A DNA stretch of 64,000 nt from Megaustenia siamemsis (taxonomy: Eukaryota > Mollusca > Gastropoda > Stylommatophora > Ariophantidae). The position numbers and the translations under genes were made by a program. Positions within the stretch are counted from its first letter, which is position 1. Every line of letters begins with the position of its first letter. Below, in pieces: positions 8,750 through 19,559 of this stretch. The notes beneath the pieces are model-generated. The model was not told the DNA's origin. It ran no database searches and saw only the letters and a list, made by a program, of their open reading frames with translations. The stretch spans positions 87,540,269 to 87,604,268 of the forward strand of contig JAVIAB010000156.1 in assembly GCA_032433765.1 (NCBI GenBank), written 5' to 3'.

Positions 8750-9769
8750 CCAGACGCTTAAAATTATCAACAACCGGACAGTAATATATGTGTGTCGTAT
8801 ATTTGTTGTATTAATAATAAAGCTGTGAGAAATATAGAACGAATTTTGTTTTGCTTTACCATGAATGTGAGAGAGAAGAGAGAGAGATGGTTGATACTTT
8901 GTGTGGCTTGATGCTAGAACATTAAGGGATGATGATGAGGCACATGATGATATGAAGGTTGATGTTGAGGGTGGCACATGATGATAGTGTTGAGGGTGGC
9001 ACAAGATGATGATAGGATATGAAGGTTGATGTTGAGGGTGGCACATGATGATGATAGTGTTGAGGGTGGCACAAGATGATGATAGGATATGAAGGTTGAT
9101 GTTGAGGGTGGCACATGATGATAGTGTTGAGGGTGGCACAAGATGATGATAGGATATGATGGTTGATGTTGAGGCACATGCTAATAGTGTTGAGGCACAT
9201 GCTGATGATTTTTATTTGACTTGAGTTAGCTTGGATATGCAATAGAGAGAGAGAGAGAAGAGAGAGAAGAGAGAAAAAAAATCGCTATAATCTGGTACAT
9301 GACGCTAACGATACTAATAATTGCTTGTCAGCATTTTTTTTTTACATGTCGCCTCCTGTTGCCTAATACCCACACATGATGATACTAATAAAGGCACCTT
9401 TCCCCACCCGCACGCCACGCGACGACCCGCCATCTGACCCGCGAGATACCGCCATCCCCCTTTTAGAACCGCTGTCGCCCGATTTTAGAACCGCTGACCC
9501 CTTTTAGAACCCCCCGAGATAACCGGCGAGCTAGCGACGCACCACGAGATAAGCCGCCACGCACCAACGACGACGCGCCGATCACCGTCACGCACCAACG
9601 CACACCACGAGATAAGCCGATTACCGATCACGACCACCGAGATAATAAGCCGATTATCGGACTTTGGCACGGATTTGGTGCCAGGTTCGTGCAAAGTCGG
9701 TGCCAAATCTATTGTCTTTCGGTGCATGTGCGTGCACTTTTAAGTTGGTTCACAGCCACCAACACTACT
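8750..9769 (-). repeat. Right terminal inverted repeat
   Basis: Inverted copy of 2397-3068, ending with CCAACACTACT. It carries about 340 bp that the left copy lacks (about 9190-9522), including a purine run at 9243-9290 and three copies of a TTTTAGAACC motif at 9463-9510. The outer 370 bp are nearly identical between the two TIRs. Confidence 0.9.
8925..9205 (-). repeat. Minisatellite inside right TIR
   Basis: Mirror image of the array at 2653-2890, with TGTTGAGGGTGGCACA as the core on the + strand. It has more copies than the left array. Confidence 0.85.
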
Positions 9770-9775
9770 TTGGTC
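9770..9775. repeat. 6-bp target-site duplication, right copy (Polinton)
   Basis: TTGGTC immediately follows the terminal CTACT and pairs with 2391-2396. Confidence 0.93.
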
Positions 9776-12269
9776 ACTGCCATCACCTCCATTGTCATGC
9801 TACTCGTGGTCATGGCGTATGCACCACTGTCTTCCTTGGCTATTCTGCCTGCCGAGCGTGCTGTAAATGCCCATGCACTTCTTTCGTGTCGTTTTACAGA
9901 TCCGTCTGTATAGATGACTGCATCTTTCTCATCGGTATTATCGCAGATGAGACCGTTGACCTCAGCATTAACAACGACCGGGTTCTGTTCCCTACTTTTC
10001 CTGTCGAGTGTGACAATACATGAGAAAGTCCCCTTGAATGACGTAGGAACCGGTATCCACTCCTCACCAAAGCTGATATTGGTAAGCCCACAGACCTGTT
10101 TGATGACATCTTCTGCTCGGTCCAACCATGATTTGCCTCTTTTTAGCCGGGTACCTTTCTCTGTGTTGAGAACGTGGTGCAATGGATGCTATGTATCTGT
10201 ATTAATCTTCAGGTATGCTCGTGCTTTTCAGATCTTGATTCTGTCATCCATGGTTGGAAAGTCAAGAAGATACCTCATTGCTACACAGGGAGTGCCCCTC
10301 GTACATCCCAGGATAATGCGCATGGCTTCATTTTGTATTTTCTCCAGCGTATCAATTTGAGTCGTACTGACAGTAAGAATGGCCAGGACATACTCGATTG
10401 GTGCGAGGACTAATCCCTGGAACAGAAGAGTAAGTAGTCTCTACTCGATGTTGGCAGCTGCCATGACCTCCAAGGCGGCTAATCCTTTGCGGGATTTTGT
10501 TATCACATGGTCGACGTGGTCCCGAAAACAAAGGCTGCGATCAAACTTAACTCCGAGGTATGTCATCAACTTATCCCTGGTCACCTCATCAGCTCCCTCT
10601 CGTACTACCGGTGTGGTCGTATTAACGATATGATTGTTAAGGGAGAACCATGAAATTGATACTTTATTACGATTAACCAAGGCACCTGAAACCCCACACC
10701 AGGAAGAAATGCGATCGAGTTCGTCTTGCATTGTGGAAGCGATTCCCCGTCTGTCTCTTCCCTGTTGATATACCAGAATATCATCAGCAAAAGTCATAGT
10801 TCTTCCCCTCCCATCCAGCTGTTGGGCCGTGATCGTTATTGTGTACACGTTAAATAGAACTGGTGACAATGGTGAGCCTTGTGGCAGCCCAGGACAAATG
10901 GATGTTGGCTCGGAAGACCATCTTCCACATCTGAGTATCATCTTCCTCTGAAACAGTGCCGCGGCGATCCATCTAATGAGGAAGGGGTGCACCGCCAGTT
11001 TGAGAAGCATATGCATGAGATATTCAAATGGTACCCTGTTGTATGCATCCTCCAGATCTATAGCAGCAGCACATGTCTCCTCTCGTCTGTGGAAGCCTTC
11101 GAAGACGTCATAGGCAAATACTGCCGCATTGAGCCATGTCTCTTTGTTATATCTATAACCTCCGAGTGTGGATGGGAATACGCGTTTCTGTTCAAGGCGA
11201 CAGGTGAGGACACGGGCAAATATTTTCTCCAGCAGCTTGCCCGCAGTGTTCTACATTGTGATGATTCTGTAGGTACTGATCTGAGAATGGTCCTTGTTTG
11301 GCTTCGGTAGCGGTAGTAAGTAGCTGTGTAGCCACTCCTCCTTAATCTGGCCACTCCGAATACTGGCATTAAACTCATTGGCCAGTGTTATCAAGTCGTC
11401 ATCAGCTAAATCGCCTATGTCATCATACCGAACACCATCTGGACCAGGAGCAGTGTTGTGTGACCTTTTAAGTGTCGTGCGAATGGTATCGGTTGTGATT
11501 GTGAGATCTTCTTCCAACCCTACATCCTTACACAAATTTGACAAAGATCCCCGTATCCTCATTCTTACAGCCTCATTTCTTTGGTCCGTCTGCTCAATGT
11601 AGTGGGCAAGCAGGGCCTTCCCTTTGCTCTCATCAGATTTGTGCCATATCTGGCCTGTGCTCTGAAAGTCTGGTATACCTCTGTATCGTGGTGTGCCATT
11701 CATGCACTAATGAAGGCGCCAGAATGTGGCGAGCGATTTTTCTGAGCACACTTTTTTTTACAGAAGTCATCCCATTTGGCATTCTTAGCCTGCTTAGCGC
11801 ATAGTTTAAAGTACTTCATTTTTTGGTCGACCTCTACTTTCAGACGCTTCAAGAGCTCAGGTTGTGTTCTACCATACCTTCTGGCTTTCTGCCATGTCTT
11901 GACCGTTTGTCTCTTGCTCCGCCAAGCTACCTCTACATCTACGTTCCACCAGGGTGGCTGCGTCCATCTCTCCTGCCTCCTACGAGGGGCGCTCTGTTTC
12001 CTATGTCTGATTTTGCTAATGACGTCCTGGTCTGTTTTCTCGTATTTGAATGTGTGGAGCTTTCTTCTCTGTCTTTTATTTCCGCCTTTCTCAATTAGGA
12101 GAACACATGGATAGTGATCACTTCCGTGGAACCCCAGTGCATTCCACCTGCAAACCGATGCGAAGATGGAAGACACCAGTGCCAGGTCTATGACACTATC
12201 AGAGTCCCCTGTTCGAGTGGCCATTCTTGTTGCCCTTCCATCATTCAAGCACACTAAATCGGCCGATAC
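9776..12269 (-). mobile_element. I-like LINE, 5' part of inner copy (endonuclease end, RT, RNase H start), degraded
   Basis: Read on the - strand from 12269: end of the endonuclease (SVIDLALVSS, GSDHYP), linker, RT with a full palm (an AIDLEDAY motif near 11060, GLPQGSPLSPVLFN near 10855-10895, FADD near 10790), thumb, then the start of RNase H with IYTDGS near 9915. Several frameshifts break the reading frame. It keeps the RT segment that the copy at 1-1880 has lost. It is 5'-truncated inside the endonuclease at about 12269, the usual fate of LINE insertions. The 3' part is at 1881-2396, beyond the Polinton-like element. Confidence 0.88.
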
Positions 12270-12278
12270 CAAACAGGT
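12270..12278. repeat. Target-site duplication, right copy (inner LINE)
   Basis: CAAACAGGT, pairing with 1872-1880. Confidence 0.8.
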
Positions 12279-13113
12279 CTGTGGGCCTACCCATATCAGC
12301 GTTGGTGAGGAGTGGATACCGGTTCCTACGTCATTCAAGGGGACTTTCTCGTGTATTGTCACACTCGACAGGAAAAGTATGGAACAGAACCCGGTCGTGG
12401 TTAATGCTGAGGTCAACGGTCTCATCTGCGATAACACCGATGAGAAAGATGCAGCCATCTATACAGACGGATCTGTAAGACGACACCTAAAGAAGTGCAT
12501 GGGCATTTACAGCACGCTCGGCAGGCAGAATAGTCTACGAAGACAGTGGTGCATACAACGACCACGAGTAGCATGACAATGGAGGCGATGGCAGTGACCA
12601 AGGCATTCAAATGGTTAGAGTCACAAGACTACACCCACGCATTATGCTGAGTGATTCGATGAGCATGATAAAAAAAAAGTGGAGGCGGGCTCTGTACGCA
12701 TGCAATGGGTAGGGTCGTTGCAGAAATCCAAAATACGTAAGGTCACCTTTGTCTATGTCCCTGGACATGCGGGAGTACGGGGAAATGAGAGAGCGGACAG
12801 GTTGGCTAGCTGCGCTGTCGTTGAGGACGGGTAACCAATGGATCGGGCGGACATCATCAATGCCCTCCGAGATGAACGAAGAGCCCATGACTTCGACAAA
12901 CACAGATCCACGTCACTTCTTCGGATGATGGAAATGGGAGTTAAGTTGGGCACAGCCAGAAATTAGACACTTAGTGGCCGTGTAAGAAGACTTATCAACC
13001 AACATAGAACTGGAGTCGTCAGTCGCTGGACACTGAGGGAATTGCTGAGGAGGGGATCTGAGCACCTATGGACATGTTCGGAGTGCAATGATGATGACCC
13101 GCAAATAACTCAA
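12270..13113 (+). mobile_element. I-like LINE, 3' part of outer copy (RNase H and 3' end), degraded
   Basis: Resumes the + strand LINE broken at 1880, beginning with the duplicated CAAACAGGT. It encodes the RT/RNase H junction and RNase H motifs: IYTDGS near 12455-12475, the segment MTMEAMAVTK near 12570-12602, then VYVPGHAGVRGNERADRLA near 12750-12810. Frameshifts and an in-frame stop occur. The 3' end is taken at ATAACTCAA (13113), the point where similarity to the inner copy stops. Confidence 0.85.
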
Positions 13114-13671
13114 ATCTGGTTGTATTAATCAATAATAGGTATCGACACATGAAGTTATTTATTGAAACAAAGATAATACATCACTGGGACGAGGAGGATA
13201 ATGGGTCTTTAAAACTGTTGATCTAAGAAATATGCAGTCTGTTCTAAAACATTCACTTTCCACTAAACAATGTAAATGTAAAAATTAAAAAAAATAAAAA
13301 AACTTTCAATTACAACAAGAGGTCCGAAGTCCAAGAATTGCCATCCTTGTCAACTTGTGAACAAGTGGACTAAGGAAATATCAAAAGATGCGACGATCCC
13401 CATTTCTGAGACAAATAGTTGCAAAGTTGTATTCTTTTTTTTTCTTCTTCTTCAAAATACACCCATCTTCAAAACTTTGCAACACTTGACCGGATCAGGC
13501 GTCTGTTCTTTTGCAGCATTCAGTCTTAGTCTTTGTTATTCAATGCTGATAACATTTCCTATATTTTTAAGTCCGGTTTTTTTTTTACAGCTGCTAGTCT
13601 TTCCTTGTAATGTCAAAGAAGCGAAACTGTAGTTGTAATTAATGTCCAGAAAACATTCAAATCAAATAAAC
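13114..13671. other. No gene recognised
   Basis: AT-rich sequence beyond the end of the LINE. A 91-codon ORF at 13357-13632 has poly-Phe and poly-Ser content and no family signature. Nothing else was seen. Confidence 0.5.
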
Positions 13672-13995
13672 TGGATAATCAGTGTAGTGATTGAACAGAA
13701 CTGGATTAACCAGTGCAGTGATGGAACAGAACTGGATTAACCAGTGCAGTGATGGAAGAGAACTGGATTAACCAGTGTAGTGATGGAATAGAACTGGATT
13801 AACCAGTGTAGTGATGGAACAGAACTGGATTAACCAGTGTAGTGATGAAACAGAACTGGATTAACCAGTGTAGTGATGGAATAGAACTAGATTAACCAGT
13901 GCAGTGATGGAACAGAACTGGATTAACCAGTGCAGTTATGGAACATAACTAAATTAACCAGTGTAGTGATGAAATAAAACTGGATACACTGTGTT
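13672..13995 (+). repeat. 31-bp minisatellite
   Basis: About ten imperfect copies of a 31-bp unit containing AACTGGATTAACCAGTG and CAGTGATGGAACAG. The central CTGGATTAACCAG is a near-palindrome. Confidence 0.95.
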
Positions 13996-14639
13996 ATGGA
14001 ATAAAAGCAGTGTATCAACATATTTTCATTCCTCGTAAAAGCAGAAGCAACATCAACCAGCATCTACGTAAACAGAATCATAATGATGCTGGAAAAATTC
14101 TGATTTCATTTTTTTAAAAAACTATCTCGTTTATGGTGAGACAAGATAGAAGTGATAATGGCAGCGAGAAGCTCCTGTCATTTGGCATTCTGTTCACCAA
14201 GATCACATTTTTTGACCGCTTGTCGACATTGATAAAGAAAATTGATGAACCAAACATTTCTTCAACGCGTCACAAGCAGTAATTACTAACGTTTTATCAT
14301 CTATATATTGGGCGAAGTAACAGGATTTAACTCGAACATAAAGCATTATAGTCACTTGTACTAAACAAGAAAGATATGTAATATTTTTCAAGCGATGTGC
14401 GGTACTTTATAACTATATTTTGAACTTCCGGTTGGAGCGGCAGGCAAAGATGACTGCTTGGTTGAATCGGGTTCAGGACTTTAATAGTGGCATTTTTGCT
14501 GCAGTTTCAAGTGATTCTTTTTTCTGGTTAGAATTTTCGGTTATGGAGAAAGAAAGATGTAGTCGGTCGAATTCACTTGAGCACTGAGTTAGCATAGTGT
14601 TGCCCACGCGCTGACGTTATGCTACCAATGCCAGACCTG
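13996..14639. other. No gene recognised
   Basis: AT-rich sequence with short ORFs only. No repeat or domain recognised. Confidence 0.45.
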
Positions 14640-14915
14640 GACCCTAGATGCAAGAACAATAAGAAAAATAATCTCTACTGAAATAAAATGCGTTAGACGA
14701 ATAACAGGAAACAGTCTGAGAGATAAGATCAGAAATGAAGAACTGAGAAAAAAAGCTAGGAATAACCCACGCCATAAAATACATAAAGAAACAACGGATG
14801 GAATGGTTTGGCCACGTGACAAGGACATAAAGATTAAAACACAACACAACGAGCCTTCAATAAACGTTGCGAGAACACCAGACCCAAGGGCCGACCACGA
14901 AAAAGATGGATTGCT
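14640..14915 (+). mobile_element. LINE remnant: C-terminal end of an RT protein
   Basis: Fragments on the + strand such as RRITGNSLRDKIRNEELR (near 14690-14745) resemble the region after the RT thumb in invertebrate LINEs, where GYSLRDRIRNEEIR-like text precedes a GHV motif. Stops and shifts interrupt it. Confidence 0.55.
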
Positions 14916-14989
14916 GGAATATTAGGAACACTAGGAAACATAACAGCAGTAGAGGCGAACAGAAGAGCAAAAAACCGCAAATTATATCT

Positions 14990-15960
14990 CTTCTCGGCGT
15001 TGAAAGGCAAATGAGGAAGAAGAGTGTGAAGATCTGCAAAAATGCAGACTTTCTAAAAGCCTGGAAAAGATCAGTGTACATCCCCATACCAAATAAAGAA
15101 TATGTGAAGCTGTGTGCCAACTACGGAACTATTGACTTAATAAGATACACCAGCAAAATATTCTTGCGGATGATTATGAAGAGGGTCAAATAGAAGTTCA
15201 TGTAGTGCAAGAAGGTTTTAGACATTGTAGAGGCACCCCGGGATCACATCTTTAACATGAGAAACATCCCTGAAAAGTGTAGGGAATATAACATAAAATT
15301 GTATACATGATTCATAGATTACAGCGATGCCTTTGACTGCGTACAAAATCATAAACTGTGGAGCATCATGAAAGATGTGGGCTTCCCAACACACCAAATA
15401 CAACTTATCGAATCACTGTACCACGAACAGCAATTAGCTATCAGAATAGCGGGGGAAACATCAAATTGTTTTAAAGTACAAAAAGGGGTGAAGCATGGAT
15501 GCATTCTCTATTTATATAGGTTCAAAGTTTATGCTGAGAACATCAAGAGAAATGTCAGAAACGATGACATATTTGTGAAGTTCAACCCTTTCACAATAAA
15601 TGGCAATATAATTCCAAAACTCAAATGTACTGGTGACACGGGCCTTCTCTCAAACAGCGCAGAAGGATTAAAAGAGATATCTGAGTGTGTTAACAAATTA
15701 AGTGAAGAGCAAAACTCTATGTAAACATACAGAAAACTAAGATAATGTTTATTGACAAAGCAAAAGACCAACCCAAAATTACTATCAGTGAAGAACTTGA
15801 AATTGTAACAAACTATGGATATCCGTGATCTGTAGTAACTAACAAAGGAAGAGATCAAAAGAACATTCACAATAGCAACACAACAATTAAAGGCCACGCA
15901 GAACATATAGCACAATAACAGCACGGAAGCAAAATTAAAATTACTGACAGCATGTCATGG
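14990..15960 (+). mobile_element. LINE remnant: RT domain, degraded
   Basis: Pieces in changing frames follow RT order: SVYIPIPNKEYVKLCANYGTID near 15070-15135, a FIDYSDAFDC palm motif near 15312-15342, LIESLYHEQQLAIRI near 15405-15450, VQKGVKHGC near 15475-15505, a ruined FADD region near 15625-15655 (CTGDTGLL), and an NIQKTKIMFID-like thumb near 15725-15757. It is clearly inactive. It may be a different copy from the fragment just upstream, since C-terminal text comes first. Confidence 0.7.
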
Positions 15961-16537
15961 ACAAATAAAAAAGAAATGGTATGGTTAAAGATTAACGTAA
16001 TTAATAGATAAACACAAATTTGAATGGCGTTTTGGCTCAATAGGTCTTCAGCAGGAACAACACACACACGCACGCACACACACACACAGAGAGAGAGAGA
16101 GAGATGTAAGTAAATAAAATGAAACCTACATTGCTGACTAATAATTAAGTAGCTAAAACAAAATAATCTCGAACTACAATGAAAATTAACAATAAAAATG
16201 TGTTCCCCGCATAATGTGCTGAGACCAGGAGGAGAATGAACGCTGGCTTGTTCATACAGGATACTTGGTGCAGTTGACCAGCTAATGAGAGGGCTAAAAC
16301 ACAGGTGGAAAGGTTCTAAAAATGTGTGTGTGTGAGGGTATTGTATAAGTTACCTCAACTATAACGCCACAGGAAATGTCTGTATGTATCTACGTATATA
16401 CAACCGTGCGAGGACACACAGATCTGTATATATTATATATATATATATAATATATATATATATATGGGCATGTATACATATATATACATACATATATATA
16501 CACACACACACACACATATATATATACACACATATAT

Positions 16538-16587
<50 letters not shown>

Positions 16588-17054
16588 TTATATGAGAAAA
16601 CGGAATGGAATCACGACATGAAGGTAAATGTGATGAAGTATAATATGTGGGGAAGGTAACAATGGTCGTCTGTAGGTTTATAGAAAACTGAGGTGTGGAG
16701 GCCATAAGTGCCCAAAGAAACAATAAGGTCCAAAAAGGAAATAGAGGGAGTTGAGATACTAGAGGTGATCGTGATGGCTTTGTGATAGCTGCCAATGTAG
16801 TTGATATACTTGGAGATGTTCTTAGGTAGATCGGTTAGTCAGAAGCAGTAATCAATGTACCGGAGGTCTGTGACAGGAAGAGGACCCTAATACGAATTAA
16901 GTATTTGGTAATTAAGTTAATCCATGAGTAGTGCAAAATAGTTAAGATTCTGCTTGATTTGGAGTTGATCATAAGGATTGTATGGGTTTATAAGCTATGT
17001 CCTTTATTTTTTATTTATTTCACTATAATGTCTAACATTTCTAACAACAGAGAG
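15961..17054. other. Microsatellite-rich spacer, no gene recognised
   Basis: Contains a CA/GA microsatellite at 16061-16105 and a mixed TA/CA microsatellite at 16431-16580, both of which open artificial ORFs of Tyr and Ile. The rest (16600-17054) shows no recognisable feature. Confidence 0.55.
16431..16580. repeat. TA/CA microsatellite
   Basis: Alternating TATA and ACAC runs over about 150 bp. Confidence 0.95.
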
Positions 17055-17099
17055 AGAGATAGAATTTTACAAATCACAGACAATAAGTAAAAAAAAAAA

Positions 17100-17430
17100 A
17101 AGTAAAGGTTCCCTTCACGCCTTGCTAAGCATATGGGGAATATGGTGTTAGTGACCATATTTTTCTATAACCACGGCACATTTTTGGGTGATGTGGTCAG
17201 TATCACGCCAGGCCGCCTTTACTTCCCAGAAAAATCTCTGGTACCCATTTTTAGAGGCTGGGTGAACCCCGGAGCCTTGTCAGTCCGCAAAAAAAATCGG
17301 CCACTGCTGGGGATTGAACCCGGACCCTACTGGTTAGGAAGCGAATACACTAACCACTCAGCCATTGAGGCGAGCACACTAACCACTCAGCCACTGAGGC
17401 GAGCACACTAACCACTCAGCCACAGATAAG
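17100..17430 (-). mobile_element. tRNA-derived SINE-like element
   Basis: Read on the - strand, a box A like TGGCTGAGTGGTTAG (17350-17364) and a box B like GGTTCAATCCC (17310-17320) form a tRNA-type RNA polymerase III promoter. The body downstream of it, down to about 17120, is shared with the insertion at 18740-19075 (blocks near GGTGTTAGTGACC and CTGGTACCCATTTTTAGAGGCTGGGTGAACCC on the + strand; the latter only as a described pattern). The 29-bp tRNA 5' part is repeated about three times (17346-17424). Confidence 0.72.
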
Positions 17431-18239
17431 TACTAGAGGACAAATTCAATAAACACCGGTGTTAACCTCATGAGTTTGTCCAAAAATAAAGAAATTATTA
17501 TTTCAGTACTACTACTAATTTATAACGTGCCAAGATAATGTTCAATAAACTAGAATATGAACCTGATTGCATAGTCTGTGACTGTTGATTGTGTTGACTA
17601 TGTTGTGATCTGAACTCTGAAATAAATAACATATTCCACCCGTTCACAATTTTGAAGAGATCGACTCTCAATGTTCTAAACAATTATTAGATTCATTGGA
17701 AAAAAATAATTAGCCAAATAACAACATAGCATAAAAAATGTTGTTATTGCGTTCGCCAGCTTTCATCTCTGACGAAGTCCCTAGAGATTAGGAATTGAAT
17801 TTTGTGTGTTAATCAATTTTTCCCTGGCAGCCGTGTGCACAGGGGTCCCTCGCCGCACAGGCAGACAACTCCGACTTCGGAGGTTATAGAATTTTACAAA
17901 TCATAGACAATAAGTAAAAAAAAAAAGTAACGGTTCCTTTCACGCCTTGTAGTTGGTTACTTACAGCTCAAAAGCCTTCAGCTTTGTAGGTGGTGACGCT
18001 CTCACATGGCACCATAATGCATAAAAAATTAGTACTACTTAACCACACAACATAAAAAAAGTGTGCTACATAACTATATACCATAAATATTAGTGACACA
18101 TAACATACTAATTAGTGCTACATAACTATATAGCATAAAGTAATTTTAGTGCACATAACATAACAAAATTAGTGAAGAAATGTTGCATTGGTAACAAAGG
18201 CATCTAATGGATACATGGAGGCCAGTAGGAGGACCTCGA
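17431..18239. other. No gene recognised; short SINE-like scrap
   Basis: Contains a 66-bp segment (17887-17953) that repeats the sequence at 17055-17122, and degenerate repeats of ACATAACTATATA (about 18030-18170). No coding signature was found. Confidence 0.5.
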
Positions 18240-19305
18240 CTTTGCTGATGACAGTCCTCATTTAAAAGTAGGCCACAGAGAACAATCATGAAAAGACTAA
18301 AATCATGCAAAGCTTGGTTCCAAGGTGAAAGAATATACATGGAAAACAAAACAGTGGAAGAGATTGATCACTTTATCTATCTTGGAAGTCACATTGATTG
18401 GGAAGGGGATACAAGCAAAGAAATTAGAATCAGAATAGCTAAAGCAGCAATGTCTTTCAGAAGCCTTGAAAAGTTGTGGAAATCAAATCTCATCAGCACA
18501 AACACAAAACTTACACTATTCAAATCAAATGTACTATCAACCCTTACGTATACATGTGAAAGCTGGAAAACAAGAGACATAGTAACTAAGTTGAACGCAT
18601 TCGAAAATAGATGTCTAAGGAAAATACTTGGTATAGCGTAGAACAAATTCAAAACAAAAGAGGAAATTGGAGAAATTGCCAATCAACCACTAATATCTTC
18701 AGTAATCAAGAAAAGACGATGGTCATATGTTGGACATGTAAGTAAAAAGTACCCCCCGTCACGCCAAGTGGCGTATAGGGAAATATGGTGTTAGTGACCC
18801 TATATTTTACAGACCTTCAGCACATGATTTTTGGGGTAATGTGGTCGGTATTACGCCCGTGCTGCTTTTACTTTCCCAGAAAAAATCCGGTACCCATTTA
18901 AGGCTGGGTGAACCCGGAGCCGTCGGTTGGGATCGAACCCTACCCCTTGTCCGTAGTAGTCCAGTTCACTAACCACTGAGCTATCGCGGCTCCTACTAAT
19001 TTTTAGGGAATTAGTAAAACCCAGGTGTCCTCGCCAGGATTACGAACCCCGGCTGTTGCCGTGGTAAGCCAACCGATATGTTGGACATGTGATGAGGAGA
19101 AATAATAACTGAATAGCAAAGCAAGTCCTCAAGTGGGAAACAACAGGTAGGAGGAAAGGAGGCCAACCTAGAGAAACACTGAGAAGAACATTGATCAGGG
19201 AGGCAAAGGCAGCAGGAATCAGCTCCCTCAATGAGATTGAGATGATTGCACAGAACAGAGGCAAATGGTGAGATTTGATAAAAGATCTTTGCACTGATTA
19301 AGACT
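18240..19305 (+). mobile_element. LINE remnant: RT C-terminal end, split by a SINE
   Basis: From FADDS near 18238 through YLGSHIDWEGDTSKEIRIRI (18382-18440 region) and ENRCLRKILGI to a VGHV motif at about 18728-18740, then continuing after the insert at 19076 with GHVMRRNN-like text and a degraded tail to about 19305. This is the thumb and C-terminal region of an invertebrate LINE RT. A stop at 18640 and frame changes after 19085 show decay. Confidence 0.75.
18740..19075 (-). mobile_element. tRNA-derived SINE-like insertion with 15-bp target-site duplication
   Basis: The 336-bp insert is flanked by ATATGTTGGACATGT at 18725-18739 and 19076-19090. On the - strand it has box A TAGCTCAGTGGTTAG (18969-18983) and box B GGTTCGATCCC (18929-18939), with the spacing of a tRNA. 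The body is shared with the element at 17100-17430, but the tRNA head is of a different type. About 80 bp on the + strand side of the tRNA part (18994-19075) has no match in the other copy. Confidence 0.85.
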
Positions 19306-19559
19306 GATAGGAAGAAAATTTTGAAACAGGGAAAGAGTATCTGAGTCTATGTCCTTTGGGTCACTTACAGCTCAAATGGTTGATAGATAGATAGAAACAT
19401 TGGTGAACTATGTCTATTTGTGATGTTTCCGTACCCTAATTTTGTGTCCCCGGAGGATTTGGTGATTGATGCTCTCACATGGCACCATAATGTCCCCTGT
19501 GGAATATGGTGATAGATAATGTCATCAGAGAAAAGTGTCTTTGACGGGCAGATATCGTT

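Larger units (their letters stand above)
2397..9769. mobile_element. Compact Polinton/Maverick-like (adintovirus-related) element, 7,373 bp
   Basis: The element has AGTAGTGTTGG termini in inverted orientation, long TIRs and a 6-bp target-site duplication. Its interior is densely coded: one - strand gene next to the left TIR and a run of + strand genes with ATGA or TAATG overlaps ending next to the right TIR. The gene set is that of a tailless double-jelly-roll virus capsid (ATPase, penton-like, major capsid, protease) plus a PC4-like protein. Polintons are usually 15-20 kb and carry protein-primed DNA polymerase B and a retroviral-type integrase; neither is visible here and no relic of either was seen. 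Stops and frameshifts in four genes show that this copy is inactive. It is an old genomic copy of a virus-like element, not an infectious genome. Confidence 0.92.

Noticed and set aside
1..13113. One giant inverted repeat or palindromic element about 3 kb per arm
   Set aside because: The arms are two independent LINE copies; target-site duplications at 1872/12270 and 2391/9770 explain the layout by nesting.
13357..13632. 91-codon ORF
   Set aside because: Low-complexity product, no similarity or splice context.
16359..16659. Tyr/Ile-rich ORFs
   Set aside because: They are translations of the TA/CA microsatellite.
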